The notes under the pieces: model-generated
The model's input: the letters and a program-made list of their open reading frames with translations, nothing else
Databases searched by the model: none
Told to the model about the DNA's origin: nothing
Assembly: GCF_954871325.1 (NCBI RefSeq)
Contig: NC_088775.1
Span: 63,155,561-63,219,560 of the forward strand
DNA from: Gordionus sp. m RMFG-2023
Taxonomy: Eukaryota > Nematomorpha > Gordioida > Chordodea > Parachordodidae
DNA: 64,000 nucleotides
Direction: 5' to 3'
Program-made: the position numbers and the translations under genes
Shown: piece after piece, positions 22,346 to 34,990 of the stretch
Layout: every line of letters starts with the position of its first letter
Position numbering within the stretch: position 1 is the first letter of the stretch

Positions 22346-22800
22346 TTTTAAAATTGATGCTTATTTAATATATTTTTATTTAATAGGAATTAAGATATAA
22401 TTTAAAACTAAAAGATTTTTCTACTTTAAAACAGGTTGTGAGTAATTATGAGAAGAATAATCATCAGCTCATTATTCTTCTCAAAAAGGATTAATTTCAG
22501 ATAACATTAGTTTTACAAGAATGGGATATAAATATAATAAAAAATATTAAAATGCCCATAAAATACAAACGAGGATCAATACACAAAAGGCCTAAAAAAA
22601 TGCAAAAAAAGAGTATTATTTAAAAATTATAAAATATTTCACAGTTAGCAATTTTTGAAAATGATATTATAATATACATATATTTTAAAAAAAGATTTTT
22701 CCCAAGCTAATCAAAATATGACTGAAACGATTAACCTACCACATTCCAATACAGAAAACACTCAACTATATGCTGTCACTAAAAATTAAATGTTTATTGT
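22346..22800. other. Element B remnant of the FAR1-like exon and basic exon
   Basis: 22381-22460 matches the start of the mini-exon gene of element A (GGAATTAAGATATAATTTA). It jumps at about 22461 to the middle of A's 195-nt exon (ATCATCAGCTCATTATTCTTC). All six 48-nt exons are lost. Several stops are present, so this part is not functional. Confidence 0.75.
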
Positions 22801-22817
22801 TTATTAAAATACATTAG

Positions 22818-23106
22818 CAGTCAAATTATCTTCATCTCAAATTATTTCAAAAAATATGTTAGGCACTCAAGTTAAGATACCAGAGAGTAAACATTTTACT
22901 CAACAAAAAAATAGCAACAAACTTATATTCCCAATATCATTTTCAAAATATACCAAAAAATTTAGGCCCTCAGTCAAAAACTATTCCAGCTAGTATATTT
23001 TGTGTTTTAATTTTTATTAAATATAAAATAAAAATAGCATTCGAATTCTCTTCATCTCAAAATATTTCAAAAAATATCTTAGGCACTCAAATTAAGCTAC
23101 CAAATA
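22818..23106 (+). pseudogene. Remnant of the mini-exon gene in element B
   Basis: Exons of 69, 78 and 69 nt at 22818-22886, 22915-22992 and 23038-23106 match those of element A in length, phase and GT/AG borders, and all three stay open. The middle intron is shortened to 28 nt by a deletion. Upstream exons are deleted, so the gene as a whole is broken. Kept exon lengths in this diverged copy support the exon model. Confidence 0.65.
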
Positions 23107-23109
23107 GTA

Positions 23110-24770
23110 AACATTTTTCCTTTATTTTATATAACAAAAATTATAGCAACCAAAACTTTAGACTACACTGGATATTCTCTTCAAAATCTTTCAAAATTTT
23201 TTTAGGAAACCATAAATAAAACAAATAATTATATATTAAGAATATTTATATTAAATTTAAAAATATATAGGAACCATATACAATCTAATATAGCTTCCAG
23301 AAAATAATACAATATTATTTCAAAAACCTAATAAAAAGCAATTTATAATTTATATTGTATTCTAATATATCAAATTTTATTTCTGTATATATATTTACAA
23401 TTATAATATATTATTGTATTTTATAATACATAATTTTAATTATATTATATATATAGAATTATAATATATTATTGTATTCTTACAAATTTTATTACTATAT
23501 ATATATTTTCAATATATTTCTAAAATATAGAATAAAAAATATAAAATAGATTCTTGTGTTATAAATAACAAACATTCAATATTTTTGACAAAAAAACAAT
23601 AAAAATAATTCTTTATGTTGAATTATATTGTTTAAGATATATTCATAGGAGGATTCATAGAATAGTATTTTGCAATGCCTGATCACCATTAAAAATATTA
23701 TAAGAATTACACAATATAATAAATATTAAAATAAAGTAAATTTTTAGGTTTGAATGATTTAAACAAAGTATAAAACAGATTATGAAAATCCTCTAAATAG
23801 AAATATTAGGAGTAACATAATTAGCAAAGTTATAATATTAAGAATTATTTAAAACAATTTATTGAAGAGATCAAAATTTGAAGCCTTTCCTAAATTTTCA
23901 ATGACATAAGAATAAGCTGTAGACATTGATGTTCATGTTTTTCACAAGTCCCTTGCAATTTATTTTAGTATCTTTCAGCCAATTTATTTTTATGTTTTAT
24001 AAAAAAATAATAGCATATTTGGGATTTGATTAAGAAATCTGTCACCATGTCTTAATAAGCTAACAAAAATATTTTACTTTTATATATAAAATATCAAACT
24101 GAATAAATATTATTTAGTAAATTTTGATATTACATTTACCTTACGATTAAAATAAAAAATTGTATTTATAAATCTTAGAACATTAAGCTTAGGCCATGCA
24201 TCTATATAAATATGAAAAGCATAACAAGTCTGGTGTACCAGGATATATAGGTTGTTTTACTTTATTAACATTATATGACAAAATTGTATGAAGGTTAATT
24301 TATATAATGAAATATTACATTTTTAATAGTATCAAAAGATTATAATAAAAACATAATTCATGATTAAATAAGACATTCAATTAATCCCATTAATTGACCC
24401 TATTGTTTGGGAATATTGTTAAATTCCTCAACATCTATAAAAAAATTTAACAATTGGAATATAAATGTTTTAAATATAATAATTTGAAAAGGTATTCTTC
24501 TCATAATTACTCACAAACTGTTTTAAAGTAGAAAAAAATATAATAATTTGATAAGGTATTCTTCTCATAATTACTCACAAACTGTTTTAAAGTAGAAAAA
24601 TCTTTTAGTTCTAAATTATATCTTAATTTCTATTAAATAAAAATATATTAAATAAGCATCAATTTTAAAATTACTATTTTTCCATTAGATAAAAAAAATA
24701 CGTAAAAAAATTTATTAAAATACGTAAAAAAAAATTTATTAAAATACGTAAAAAAAAATTTATTAAAAAA
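23110..24770. other. Element B non-coding part, matching the palindrome arm of A
   Basis: A+T-rich. 23640-24290 matches the left palindrome arm of element A; 23820-24000 matches sequence near 16415-16620 inverted. 24480-24600 holds a short tandem duplication of about 70 bp (GGTATTCTTCTCATAATTAC). No gene seen. Confidence 0.6.
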
Positions 24771-24773
24771 ATA

Positions 24774-26227
24774 GGTTACTGCCACTCTCTGGGGGTATAT
24801 TATTTTTTTTTTAATTTATTTTTTTTTGCTATTTTTTTATGTTATTTTTTTTGTTATTTTTTTTATGTTATTTTTTTATGATATTTTTTTATATTTTTTT
24901 TTATCAATTTTTTATTAAGTTATATTTTTGAGAATTTTGCATACAAATTTAATTTTTTTGTGGTAAAATTTAGGAATTATTAATTCCGCATATTTAAGTT
25001 ATATTTAGGAGAATTTTGCATACAAATTTATTTTTTTTGTGGTAAAATATAGGAATTATTAATTCCGCATATTTAAGTTATATTTAGGAGAATTTTGCAT
25101 ACAAATTTAATTTTTTTTGTAGTAAAATATTTAAATTATTTTTATAGGAGAATTTTGCCTACAAATTATATTTTTTATTTAGGTCTACAAATTTTTATTG
25201 ACCCCACCTTTGAAGTTTAAGTGATTTTTAACCTTTCTAGTGAAGAGTTAAATCGAAATATAGTATTAAATGACGCAATTAAATATAGTATTCAAATTTA
25301 TACACGATATATAGTATTAAATACTCAATTTTATTCATTGAATAAATATATTATTAAAGTTAATACAATCATTTATAAAATGAATGAAAATGTCAGAACG
25401 ATTTAACAATTTATATTTTCTAAAATATCAATATTCAAGAAGATATTCATGAATATAATCGCGATCCCCATGTCTTTTGTAGTTTGTTTTTAGATCCCGC
25501 CACAGCCTTTCGACATTTTGGGTGTGGATGGATCTGTCATTAGGATCAAAAAAATTTCGAGAATGAATGACCCATTACCTACCCCCTCTCTCCCCCATAT
25601 ATAAACGATGCGGAATTAAGAATTTCTATATTTTTTTACCCCTAATACAACATTTTGTAGAAAAAATAATTTAAATATTTTACCACAAAAAAAATTAAAT
25701 TTGTATGCAAAATTCTCCTAAATATAATCTAAATATGCGGAATTAATAATTCCTATATTTTACCACAAAAAAAATTAAATTTGTATGCAAAATTCTCTTA
25801 AATATGCGGAATTAATAATTCCTATATTTTACCACAAAAAAAAATTAAATTTGTATGCAAAATTCTCTTAAATATAACTTAAATATGCGGAATTAATAAT
25901 TAATATATTTTACCACAAAAAAAATTAAATTTGTATGCAAAATTCTCCTAAATATAACTTAAATATGCGGAATTAATAATTCCTATATTTTACCACAAAA
26001 AAAATTAAATTTGTATGCAAAATTCTCAAAAATATAACTTAAAAATAAAAAATTGATAAAAAAAAATATCATAAAAATAAAAATTGATAAAAAATATCAT
26101 AAAAAAATATCATAAAATAATAACATAAAAAAATAACATAAAAAAAATAACATAAAAAAAATAACATAAAAAAATAAAATAAAAAAATAAAATAAAAATA
26201 ATATACCCCCCGAGAGTGGCAGTAACC
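24774..26227. mobile_element. Merlin/ISXO2-like foldback element
   Basis: GGTTACTGCCACTCTC (24774) is inverted at the right end (GAGAGTGGCAGTAACC, to 26227). The flanks are A-rich (AAAAAATA-like), consistent with a duplication of 8-9 bp but uninformative. The arms carry tandem units of about 75 bp (GGAGAATTTTGCATACAAAT), about 3.5 on the left and 5 inverted on the right. The centre holds a transposase fragment (25410-25580). Confidence 0.72.
25410..25580 (-). pseudogene. ISXO2/Merlin-like transposase, C-terminal fragment
   Basis: The minus strand reads VIHSRNFFDPNDRSIHTQNV, then ERLWRDLKTNYKRHG and HEYLLEY. HTQNVERLWRDLK is the recognisable C-terminal block of the IS1595/ISXO2 DDE family, whose eukaryotic members are Merlin transposons. 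Only about 55 residues remain; the upstream part (25600-25640) turns into array sequence. The adjacent plus-strand open frame at 25221-25406 has no recognisable content. This is a fossil kept at the centre of a palindrome. Confidence 0.72.
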
Positions 26228-29200
26228 AAAAAAAATAATAAACAACTTTTTTTTAATATTTGTTTGTTAAAGAAAAAAAAACAAGCGTGTTGAATAAAAA
26301 AATAAAATAACTTTATGACACCATTTATTGCTGTTAAATATTGGCGTTCGAAAACAAGTCTACTATGATTTAGTTTTAAAGGTTTCGATTTATGATATAA
26401 TATTTTATAGTATCTTTTGTTCTTAAATTTTCATAAGATTTTAAGGTGGACTAGGTGATTATATTTAAAAAATGAATCTCAGACTAACCCACCTTTTAAT
26501 TTTTTAAAATATAGTTTAACTAATCCTCCATGGACTTATAAATCTTATGTTAATGCATGTTAGGATACATAAAACAGATCTTTTAATATCACTAGCATTT
26601 ATTATTTTATTTAGATAATGGGAGTGTGCTGTGTTCATAATTGTAATAAAACAAATAAAATAGAATCTAATACACATATTTCTTATCACTCACATGTATA
26701 TATATTATTTTTTATATGCAACATATTTATTACATAAAGCATTATTATGCTACAAACATTTTAAAAATTCCTTATTTAGTAAAAATATAAAGTTTTCTCA
26801 TTTTTATTGCTAGGACAAATAATGCTTCTTCCTCTTGAGTTGATAAGATTTCTATTTTGAACTTTGCCTAAGTTAGCCATTTTTAAAATACATATTTACT
26901 CTGATACAGTTTCATTTTAAATATTTGTAAAAAATATGTAAACCATCTATATAATAATAAAGGATCTACCAATCAACAAATTTTCACTGATCCAATACTA
27001 TATTACTAATAACTGATCTGATATTTATATTGATTTTTATATACTATCTATCTTTGTATCAATGTCATAAATATATCTTATATTTTACTCATTATTATTC
27101 ACCTATTTTTAAATATAGATTTCCATTAAAATCCAAAGAATTATTGGAAAAATGGTTGCAGGCTATAAATAGAAAAATTTTTATGCCTAATAAATATAGT
27201 ATTATTTGTGGAAGGCATTTTAAAAATACTTGTTTCATTCATACTTTATACGGAAAGATTTTATTGAAGGAAGATTTAATTCCATCGATATTTAGTATAT
27301 CTAAGCCACTTCATGATGTATGTTAACAATATCATTACATAGTTATAATAATATTTTAAAATAACATACAAACACCATTAAAAAGTGATATATTATATGA
27401 AAATGATCTAATTTTATACATATAACAAATGATCATAATTATTCCGCGACATATGAAACATTAAAAAGAAAAATTATTTACCAAGAGGCTATAATTAAAC
27501 GCTTAAAAAAAGGCACATGCTTATTATAGGAGCTCAAAAAGAAGAAGGAATAAAATAATCAATTTACAAACAATAAACACTTCACTAAAAGATGAAAATT
27601 TGTTATCAGATGATGTCGAAAATATTATATAGGCACTTTACAAGGACATCTTCTATATTCCTTAAAACACATATACACAGTGGAGGCATCTCAAACTCAC
27701 AAAAAAAATATATACAGGTGAATTCCGTCAATTTGCATTGACTATGCATTTTTATTCACCTAAGGCTTACAGATATCTCAAATCACACTTTTGTGTGCCT
27801 TCGGAATCCACATTAAGGGCATGGATTCGTAAGATTGAAATCATGCCAGGTTTATTATAATAATTTTAAAAAAAATTAATTAAATTAAATAAAGGTTGCC
27901 TTTCTATTTCATTTACCCAAATTAAATGCTACCAAAAAAAATCAGAAAAGCAGTTGTATTGCGTACTTAGCCTTGATGAAATGCATATTAAAACACAAAT
28001 AGATTATGACCTCCACAAAGCAGAATATCATGGTTATGTTGATTTAGGTGATGGGACAAAATCAACAAAGGAAGATAAATCTTGTCCAGAAGCAACAAAG
28101 GCACTGTTTCTTATGGCTACCTGTCTTAATAGCAGCTGGAAAATGCCAATAGCCTATTTTCTAGTTTCACAAATGAATTCAGATATCCTAGATAATTTAG
28201 TGAGAGATGCATTGTTCAATCTAAATGAAACTGGAGTTATCTGTAAGGCCATAGTATGCGATGGTTGTTCTGTTAATAAAAAAATGATCAAACTGCTTGG
28301 TGTTAGTATGGATCCTGATAATATCATTCCATATATTGAGCTGGAATTTTATGATAAGGAAAAAATATATATGTAACTAGATGTTTGTCATATGCTCAAA
28401 TTACTTAGAAATCTATTAGCGGAGGAGGAAATTTTAATAAATGAATCAAATGGAGAGGTAGCTAGCTATATTAAATTTGATTAATTATTTATTTTGTATT
28501 TATAGTTAATAGATTGGAAGCATTTACATAAATTGCAGGAGTCCGAAGGTTTACGTGCTGCAAATAAATTGCGCAAAGCACTTATTGCTTTCCACAAACA
28601 AAAAATGAAAGTTTGATAATAAATATATAATTATTAAATATTTTTTAAAGGTAAAACTTGCTGTTCAAGTTTTTAGTGCATATGTTGCAACTAGCCTTCT
28701 TTTTGCCCAGCATCAGGAGATTCCTGGATTTGAAAATTGTGATGGTACAATTAATTTTATATTGATGATAGATCAGTAAAATAAAAATAATGATATAAAT
28801 TTATAAATAACTTATAGAATGTTTGATTATCTTAATACAAGAAATTGTCTTGGTAAAGGATATAAAGCCCCTTTATATACTAATACAATTGCAGAATATG
28901 AAACTCATTTTGACAAGTGCATTAAAACTTTAAAATCACTCAAGTTAACAAATGGAGTTTATGCTATAAATCTAATAAAAAAACATGTGTAAAAGGGCTA
29001 ATTCTTTCTATGCCAAGCATCCTAGAAATGGGAAAGGAGTTATTAATTGGGGAAACCCCAAAAATGAAGTATTATATTTAATTTATAACAAGAGTTTTTC
29101 ATATAACTATAATATAATAATTTTTTAAGGTTTTTTTAACATACAAAACCTCTCAAGACCACTTAGAATTATATTTTTGTAGTATTCATAGCAGGAGTGG

Positions 29201-29568
29201 ATTTAATGATAATCCATCAGCATATCAGGTTCGATCTGCTGTTCGCATTTCATTAATGGCAAAATTGGATGCAACAATTACAGGAAATTGCATTTCTTTA
29301 GACAATACACATTTAATGTGTTCAAATTTTCAAAATAATCATGATGATGAATGTAATTCTATCAAAACTATTTCAAATCCAATAATACCCTCCACATTAT
29401 CTTATTATTTTAGCCAAACAAATCCCCATATCCCGAAATTATCATTATATTTAGATAATGTCAACTTATATTTCGGGATATATAGTACGACAACTTATTA
29501 AAGAAAAAAAGGTATGTTGTGATGTTTGCATTAATGCAATGGTCAGTGATTCATATATAAATAAAAAT

Positions 29569-32500
29569 CAGAGACCTGCAGGCCCGGCCCTATATAAATA
29601 TACCCGGGCCGGGCCTAAGAAAATTTTTTTTAAACATATCCGGGCCGGGCCTAAAGATTTTTTTAAAATATATCCGGGCCGGGCCTAAGATTGTTAAACC
29701 CGGGCCGGGCCTTAATATTTTTTATAAAAATTTTTACATTATGAGTTAATGGTTATAAGATTATATTATATTATAGTTATGATTAATATAATATTGGGTG
29801 ATGGTTAACACTACCTAACACCCACAGATCGATCTAATTATTAATTTCCTGCAAATTTATTCAAAGTATTAATATATTTTTTTATAATTCATATCTAAAT
29901 TTTTACAACATATTTTACCAAAACAATCAAATAAAGGAATATCTTAAATAAGCCCCAATATTCAAGTATTAATAATATATTTTTTTATAATTCATATCTA
30001 AATTTTTAGAATATTTACCAAATAATACTAATGATATAATTAATAAAATTAAAAATAATATTTATTCTTTTAGAAATACAAATAATAATTTAAAATCTGA
30101 AATATGGGCTAAATTTAACATCATCATAGATAAAAATAAAAAAAACATTGGCTATGTACAATGTAAGAATTGTTCAAGTATATTATCTTATATTATAAAC
30201 ATGGTACATCACATTTAAAAAGACATAAATGTGATAGTAAATCCATGAAAATTAATAAAAAAATTTTACACCTGAAAAACCAACCTATAAATGTAATATA
30301 AAATATTTAAAAGAAAAATTTATAGATCATTCCTTAACACTTTACGCAAAAGATATTAGATCTTTCGAAATGATAGCTGGGAATGGGTTTCTTGAATTCA
30401 GCCAGGCTCTAGTCGATGTTGGGGCAAAGTATGGTAAAATAGATATCAACTCATTGATTTCACATCCCACCACTCTATCACCCCACCTTAAAGAAAAATG
30501 TAATAAAATAAGAAACATTTTGGTTGATACCATTGCCCCAGTAATCAAGAATCGATTTATGGCTGCTTCCACTGATATATGGTGCGATGACCATAAAAAG
30601 AACTCGTTTATAACAGTTAACATGCACTATATATCAGATGACTGGAAGTTAGTGAAGAGAAACCTATTTACCGCTAAATTTAAAGAAGTGTCAAAGACTA
30701 GTAAAGTAGTTAAGGATGAACTATTAAAAAATTTTCATAATTTTAATTTTAACACTAACGATTTTATTAATATAATATTTGTTACAAACCAAGGTAAAAA
30801 TATTATAAAAGCTTTGGAGTTAAATGAACGATTAAATTGTTCTTGTCATATATTAAATACAATTTTAAGAAATTTATTTAACTTCAAATATTTGGAAAGT
30901 AATATCCCATTAATAAAATCAACAATAGATAATACTAAAATATTAGTGGGGCATTTAAAACAAAGTAATAAATGCCAGCATTTGAAAGCCCTTTATCAAG
31001 ATATAGAAGTCCGCTGGAACTCTTAATACAATATGCTCAAATCTGTTTATTCTCAAAATGAAGAAATTATAAAAGTTCTTCAAGAACATGGGGGATCGGA
31101 AAAGTATTATATTATAGACTTTCCGATCCTTCAGGATCTAGTCAAAATTCTTGAGAATTTTAACAGAGCTATTGTTGAGTTACAGTCGGACTCTTGTACT
31201 CTTTTTAAAGTGGTAATTTTGAACTTCTTGAAGTTTGTAATACCTTTCAAAGCGAAAAAGGAGAAATAAAATTGATTACTCAATATAAAGCATTTTTTAA
31301 TTGAAAAATTTGTTTTACACAAGTATCATTTTATTTCACTTTTTCTCTGTCCCAAATTCAAGCAATTACGTATGTTGTCAGGGACAGATCGCAAGATGAC
31401 GGAAAACTATATAAAAGATTATATTAAATTACAAGAGGCTCAGGAAGTAAATGAAATACCACCGACCAGTCAAATTACGACTGTTGTTACACAAACTGAA
31501 TCGTTTTATGACAAATGGGGCGATGGTAATTCTGGTAATATGTCAATACCCGATGATGAATATTATAATTACATAAATAAAAAATAGATGAAACATTTAA
31601 GGTGGATAATTCGTCAGAGTGGTGGGCGGCTCATCAAAGCGAATTTCCAATTTTAGCAAAATTGGCAAAACGGGTATTGGCAATTCCTGCTTCAAGTGCA
31701 AGCTGTGAGCGGAATTTTTCCACTACTGGGAGAATTCTTGAAGAAAGAAGAAGTAATCTTTAACCTGAAAAGGTAGATATGCTTCTCTATCTTCATGATA
31801 ATTTGTGAATTTTTAATATCTTTCTTGAGTATAGGGTTTCGTCAATCATGCTGGTTTTTTACTTTGCAAAATGTCAAATATTTATTGCATTTATTATATT
31901 TTACCTTGAGTCATGAAAGTTTTTAATCCAACATTTTCCATTATTTTTTTTTACAATATTATATAATACAATTATCTTCTTTTGTTAAAAATTTATATTA
32001 GAAAATAAATTTAATATTGTGCAATAAGATTACATTTTCAAAATACTATTTATTATACATGCATTTTTTTTAAATAGCGATTTATTTTTATTTTATAAAT
32101 TAAATAGTAAATTAAATACAATATATTATATTCTCAAAATATTTTCCATTTTTATAAATTAAATATTAGTTTTATTTTTTTTAAATGCAATATAAAATAT
32201 AGTATATGCTCAAAATATTATTACCGTTCTTATGATATTAGTTTTATTTTTATAAATGCAATATAAAATATAATATATGCTCAAAATAATTATTTTTATA
32301 AATAACAGTTTTATAATTTTTATAAATTCTATATAATATTCTCAAAATATTAGCTTTTTTCATGTATTTTTTAAATAATAAGCGATATAACTTGCTGAAA
32401 AATATGGTAAAATACCTCATAGGTGAATTTTTGTATATACCAGGTCGAATATAATTTTAAAAAATTCCGAGCCGGGCCTGAAATTTTTAAACCCGGGCCG

Positions 32501-32620
32501 GGCCTTAAAAATTTTTTTAAAAAATATCCGGGCCGGGCCTTAAATTTTTAAATCCGGGCCGGGCCTAAAAAAATTTAAAACCGGGCCGGGCCGTGCAAAT
32601 GGTGCCTTTGCAGGTTTCTG
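29569..32620. mobile_element. hAT element with CCCGGGCCGGGCC-rich ends, copy 1
   Basis: Ends CAGAGACCTGCAGG and CCTTTGCAGGTTTCTG, with a perfect 8-bp target duplication, ATAAAAAT, at 29561-29568 and 32621-32628. Both ends carry CCGGGCCGGGCC repeats spaced about 35-45 bp. It lies in the coding sequence of the P-element transposase. The transposase (about 30060-31800, plus strand) is followed by about 650 bases of A+T-rich, non-coding sequence. Confidence 0.94.
30060..31800 (+). pseudogene. hAT transposase, BED finger to dimerisation domain, several breaks
   Basis: A BED finger (SEIWAKFNIII, VQCKNCSSIL, HLKRHKC) lies at about 30095-30235. The 30370-31026 frame holds AASTDIW with the first Asp, FVTNQGKNIIKAL where VTDQG is expected, CSCHILNTILR and EVRWNS. 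31033-31269 continues with GGSEKYYIIDFPILQD. 31372-31587 (TESFYDKWGD) leads to the C-terminal block in another frame: EWWAAHQSEFPILAKLAKRV, then PASSASCERNFSTTGRILEE. About five frame changes or stops interrupt it, and the second catalytic Asp is Asn, so this copy is dead. The sister copy at 46393-48259 keeps only the last third. Confidence 0.88.
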
Positions 32621-33034
32621 ATAAAAATATAAATAATATGCTCATAAATTTTAAAAATAATGGGGGGTTAGTGATTCCTTCATCTAATATGTCAATATTA
32701 TGCCAAATTTGTGAAAGTTCATTTAGAACTTATCAAAATGATATTAAACATAAAAATATTATTAAATAAATGGAAGTGTTCGTTTTTTCCAAAATAATTG
32801 GTTCAAATATTTTTATTGATCTTACTGAACATATTAATGAACATGAAATTGGTTACAGCCATTTTCAAATTCTTGTAAAAATTGTTCAAAGGTAATCATT
32901 TATTAGTTTTAATACTATTTTTTTAAAGATATTTAAATATTAGATTTTTTCATTTTGCTGACTTGAGAAACCAGGAATTGAGAACTTGTATGAGGCAAAA
33001 TCTTACAAAAGTAATACAATTTAATAATCAATAA

Positions 33035-34547
33035 GTCATGTAAATTAATATTTATATCTTCTTTTATATTTTAAAAATTTAATTGTATAAAGAACAGGCC
33101 TGATATAAGCCATATTATAAAAATTATGATATTATATATTATGTATGCTAATGTAAATATATTTTATTTTTTATAGGTGATGATCGAATCAAAAGGGATG
33201 AATATTTATAATCAAAGATAATATGAATGTGAATCATCACATTGTTAAAAATACATTTTGTTTTTTAAAGTGTACACATTTACATTTTTATATATTTATT
33301 GTATAAACCTTATTTAAATGATTTATATTATTATTTATACTCTTGCAAATAATGTTATTATTACATTATGTTTTTATTGAAAAAAAAATAAAAGATGTTT
33401 TCATTTGTCATTTATAATTAAGATGAAATAATTAAAACAAAAATAATAATAAATGATTATTACATAATAGTAATTTAAAAATTAAGATAGGTGAGCTCTT
33501 TATCCATCTTTTAAGATGGATCAAAAACTTATTTCATCTAGGACATATAATCCAAAATAATTTTTAATTGAAAGGATATTTTTTTATAAAATCTTATATT
33601 CTTAACATAATTTATTGATCTTCATATCTACTTTTAGAGTATATTTTTGGTTCATCCTTTATAAAAAAATTAATAATACAAAATAAAAATAAGTTAAAAA
33701 AGTAAGAAAAAAAATTAACAACACAGATTTCTCTTCAAAATTTGTATATTTTATTTAATTATATCTATACAGATCTCTTTTTTTTATATAAATTTTGATT
33801 ATTATTTTAAGGTATAAATAACTATATTACCTAAAATTAAAAGTACTAGCAACTACAATAAATATCGGTGCATCATTTTTATTTATTAATAAGATATAAA
33901 TCATAAAATATTATTATATTTAATAATAAGGATTCCATAAATGAACAATAAGTGGATAGTAAGATTTTTATAGAAACATCAAGTGAATTTGATAAAACTA
34001 TAAAAACTAATTTTCTTAGAAAAAATAACAAAAATATATAAAAAAATTAAATGATTTTGATATTTACAATTAATATGTATAAAATAAATTTTCTATTAAA
34101 TAATTGGGAGTTAAATGGTTGAGGAATGTTTAAAAATAAATTTATTTTTTATAATAATATTAATCAAGTAGATAAATTAACTTAAAACTATGTTTGAAAG
34201 AAGTATTTTCTTGATTGAGTCAAAGGAATCTGTGTGGTAAGTTTTTTTGGCAATTATATATAGGCAGTGGACCTTATTTGGTTGAATATTTGAGGGTGTA
34301 ATAGATATAAGTATGGAATATTTGTATGGGTATAATTTTGGTGATTTTTGTTTCAGTGATATTGTAGCAATCTATGTCTCTGAATAATTTAGGGTGAAAG
34401 TAATTTTATGATATTATGTACTACTATTGGATTAAATGTGAGTTTTTATATTTTAGAGAATTATAATATAATTTAATTGAAGATCAGTTGAGGTTAGGAT
34501 TCATTTGATTATTTTACATAATTAATCACATTATTAACAAATTATTA
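33035..34547. other. A+T-rich 3' part of the P-element
   Basis: After the last recognisable P-transposase codons (about 33034) I see no gene, tandem array or RNA. It is assigned to the P-element only because the inverted tip follows at 35104. Confidence 0.45.
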
Positions 34548-34990
34548 TGTGATACGTGATATATAGCGCTTTTGCCCTCTAGCATTGAAGATTCAACAGA
34601 GCTACGCTAGGTTTTCCTCATTTCCATCTGATTGGAACAATTTAATTTGGGTATAAAAGTAAAAATATGAGGAACCCTCCACACGTTAGTGGGCAAGCCG
34701 CACGTACCTGTAGGCACAACATTTCGAAAAATGTTGCTTAAACCTTTATAGACTTTAATTTAAAAGGCGTGGGACAAAGAAAAAGCCTATATCAAAAAAT
34801 TACAGTATAATTTAATTACTTTAAAGGTGGGTGATGGCTGATTTTAAGCTTAATTTCTTTAGTGTAAGTTTTAATTACTATCAATATTGAGATATAATGT
34901 TCATAGAATCTGTAAATAAATATGATTAAAATAAAATAATATTTACCGTTCTATCACTTCAAATTTTCCACCGGATGCAACCGCACCAAT
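34548..34990 (+). repeat. Dispersed 380-bp repeat, copy 2
   Basis: Opposite in orientation to the copy at 10313-10696 and longer at its right end by about 20 bases (near GTTCTATCACTTCAAA). The hairpin CAACATTTCGAAAAATGTTG (near 34718) is kept exactly. TGATACGTGATATATAGCGC marks the left edge. Confidence 0.65.

Larger units (their letters stand above)
16992..26349. mobile_element. MULE-like element B with perfect 9-bp target duplication
   Basis: Ends GAACGCCTTTATTTAACAGC and its inverted partner ending GGCGTTC. GAAAACAAG stands directly outside at both 16983-16991 and 26350-26358, the 9-bp duplication usual for Mutator-like elements. B is an internally deleted relative of A: the FAR1-like exon is fused near 22430-22500 to the end of the 195-nt exon region. 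It carries a foldback (17221-22344), a mini-exon remnant (22818-23106), part of A's palindrome and a Merlin-like foldback (24774-26227). Confidence 0.88.
26618..33034 (+). pseudogene. P-element transposase (THAP9-like), split by a hAT insertion
   Basis: Exon 1 (26618-26696) starts MGVCCVHNCNKTNK, the first half of a THAP zinc finger. After an intron of about 420 bp, FPLKSKELLEKWLQAINRK and IICGRHF (27118-27317) complete it. A short coiled-coil-like part (27440-27640), EFRQFALTMHFYSP (from 27720) and the RNase-H-like core follow: LSLDEMHIK, then VCDGCSVNKKM (27954-28376) and VCHMLKLLRN (28381). Then come KLQESEGLRAANKLRKAL, GYKAPLYTN, QDHLELYFCSIHSRSG and YISGYIVRQL. The hAT element interrupts at 29569, and reading resumes after 32628 (NNGGLVIPSSN). 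Introns of about 45 nt occur, for example near 28460-28505 and 28612-28650. The intron in the THAP region does not join in frame and there are a few internal stops, so the gene is probably dead even without the insertion. Confidence 0.85.

Noticed and set aside
34548-34760. Hammerhead-type ribozyme or spliceosomal snRNA in the dispersed repeat
   Set aside because: I found no CTGATGA core with the matching GAAA, and no snRNA signature motif.
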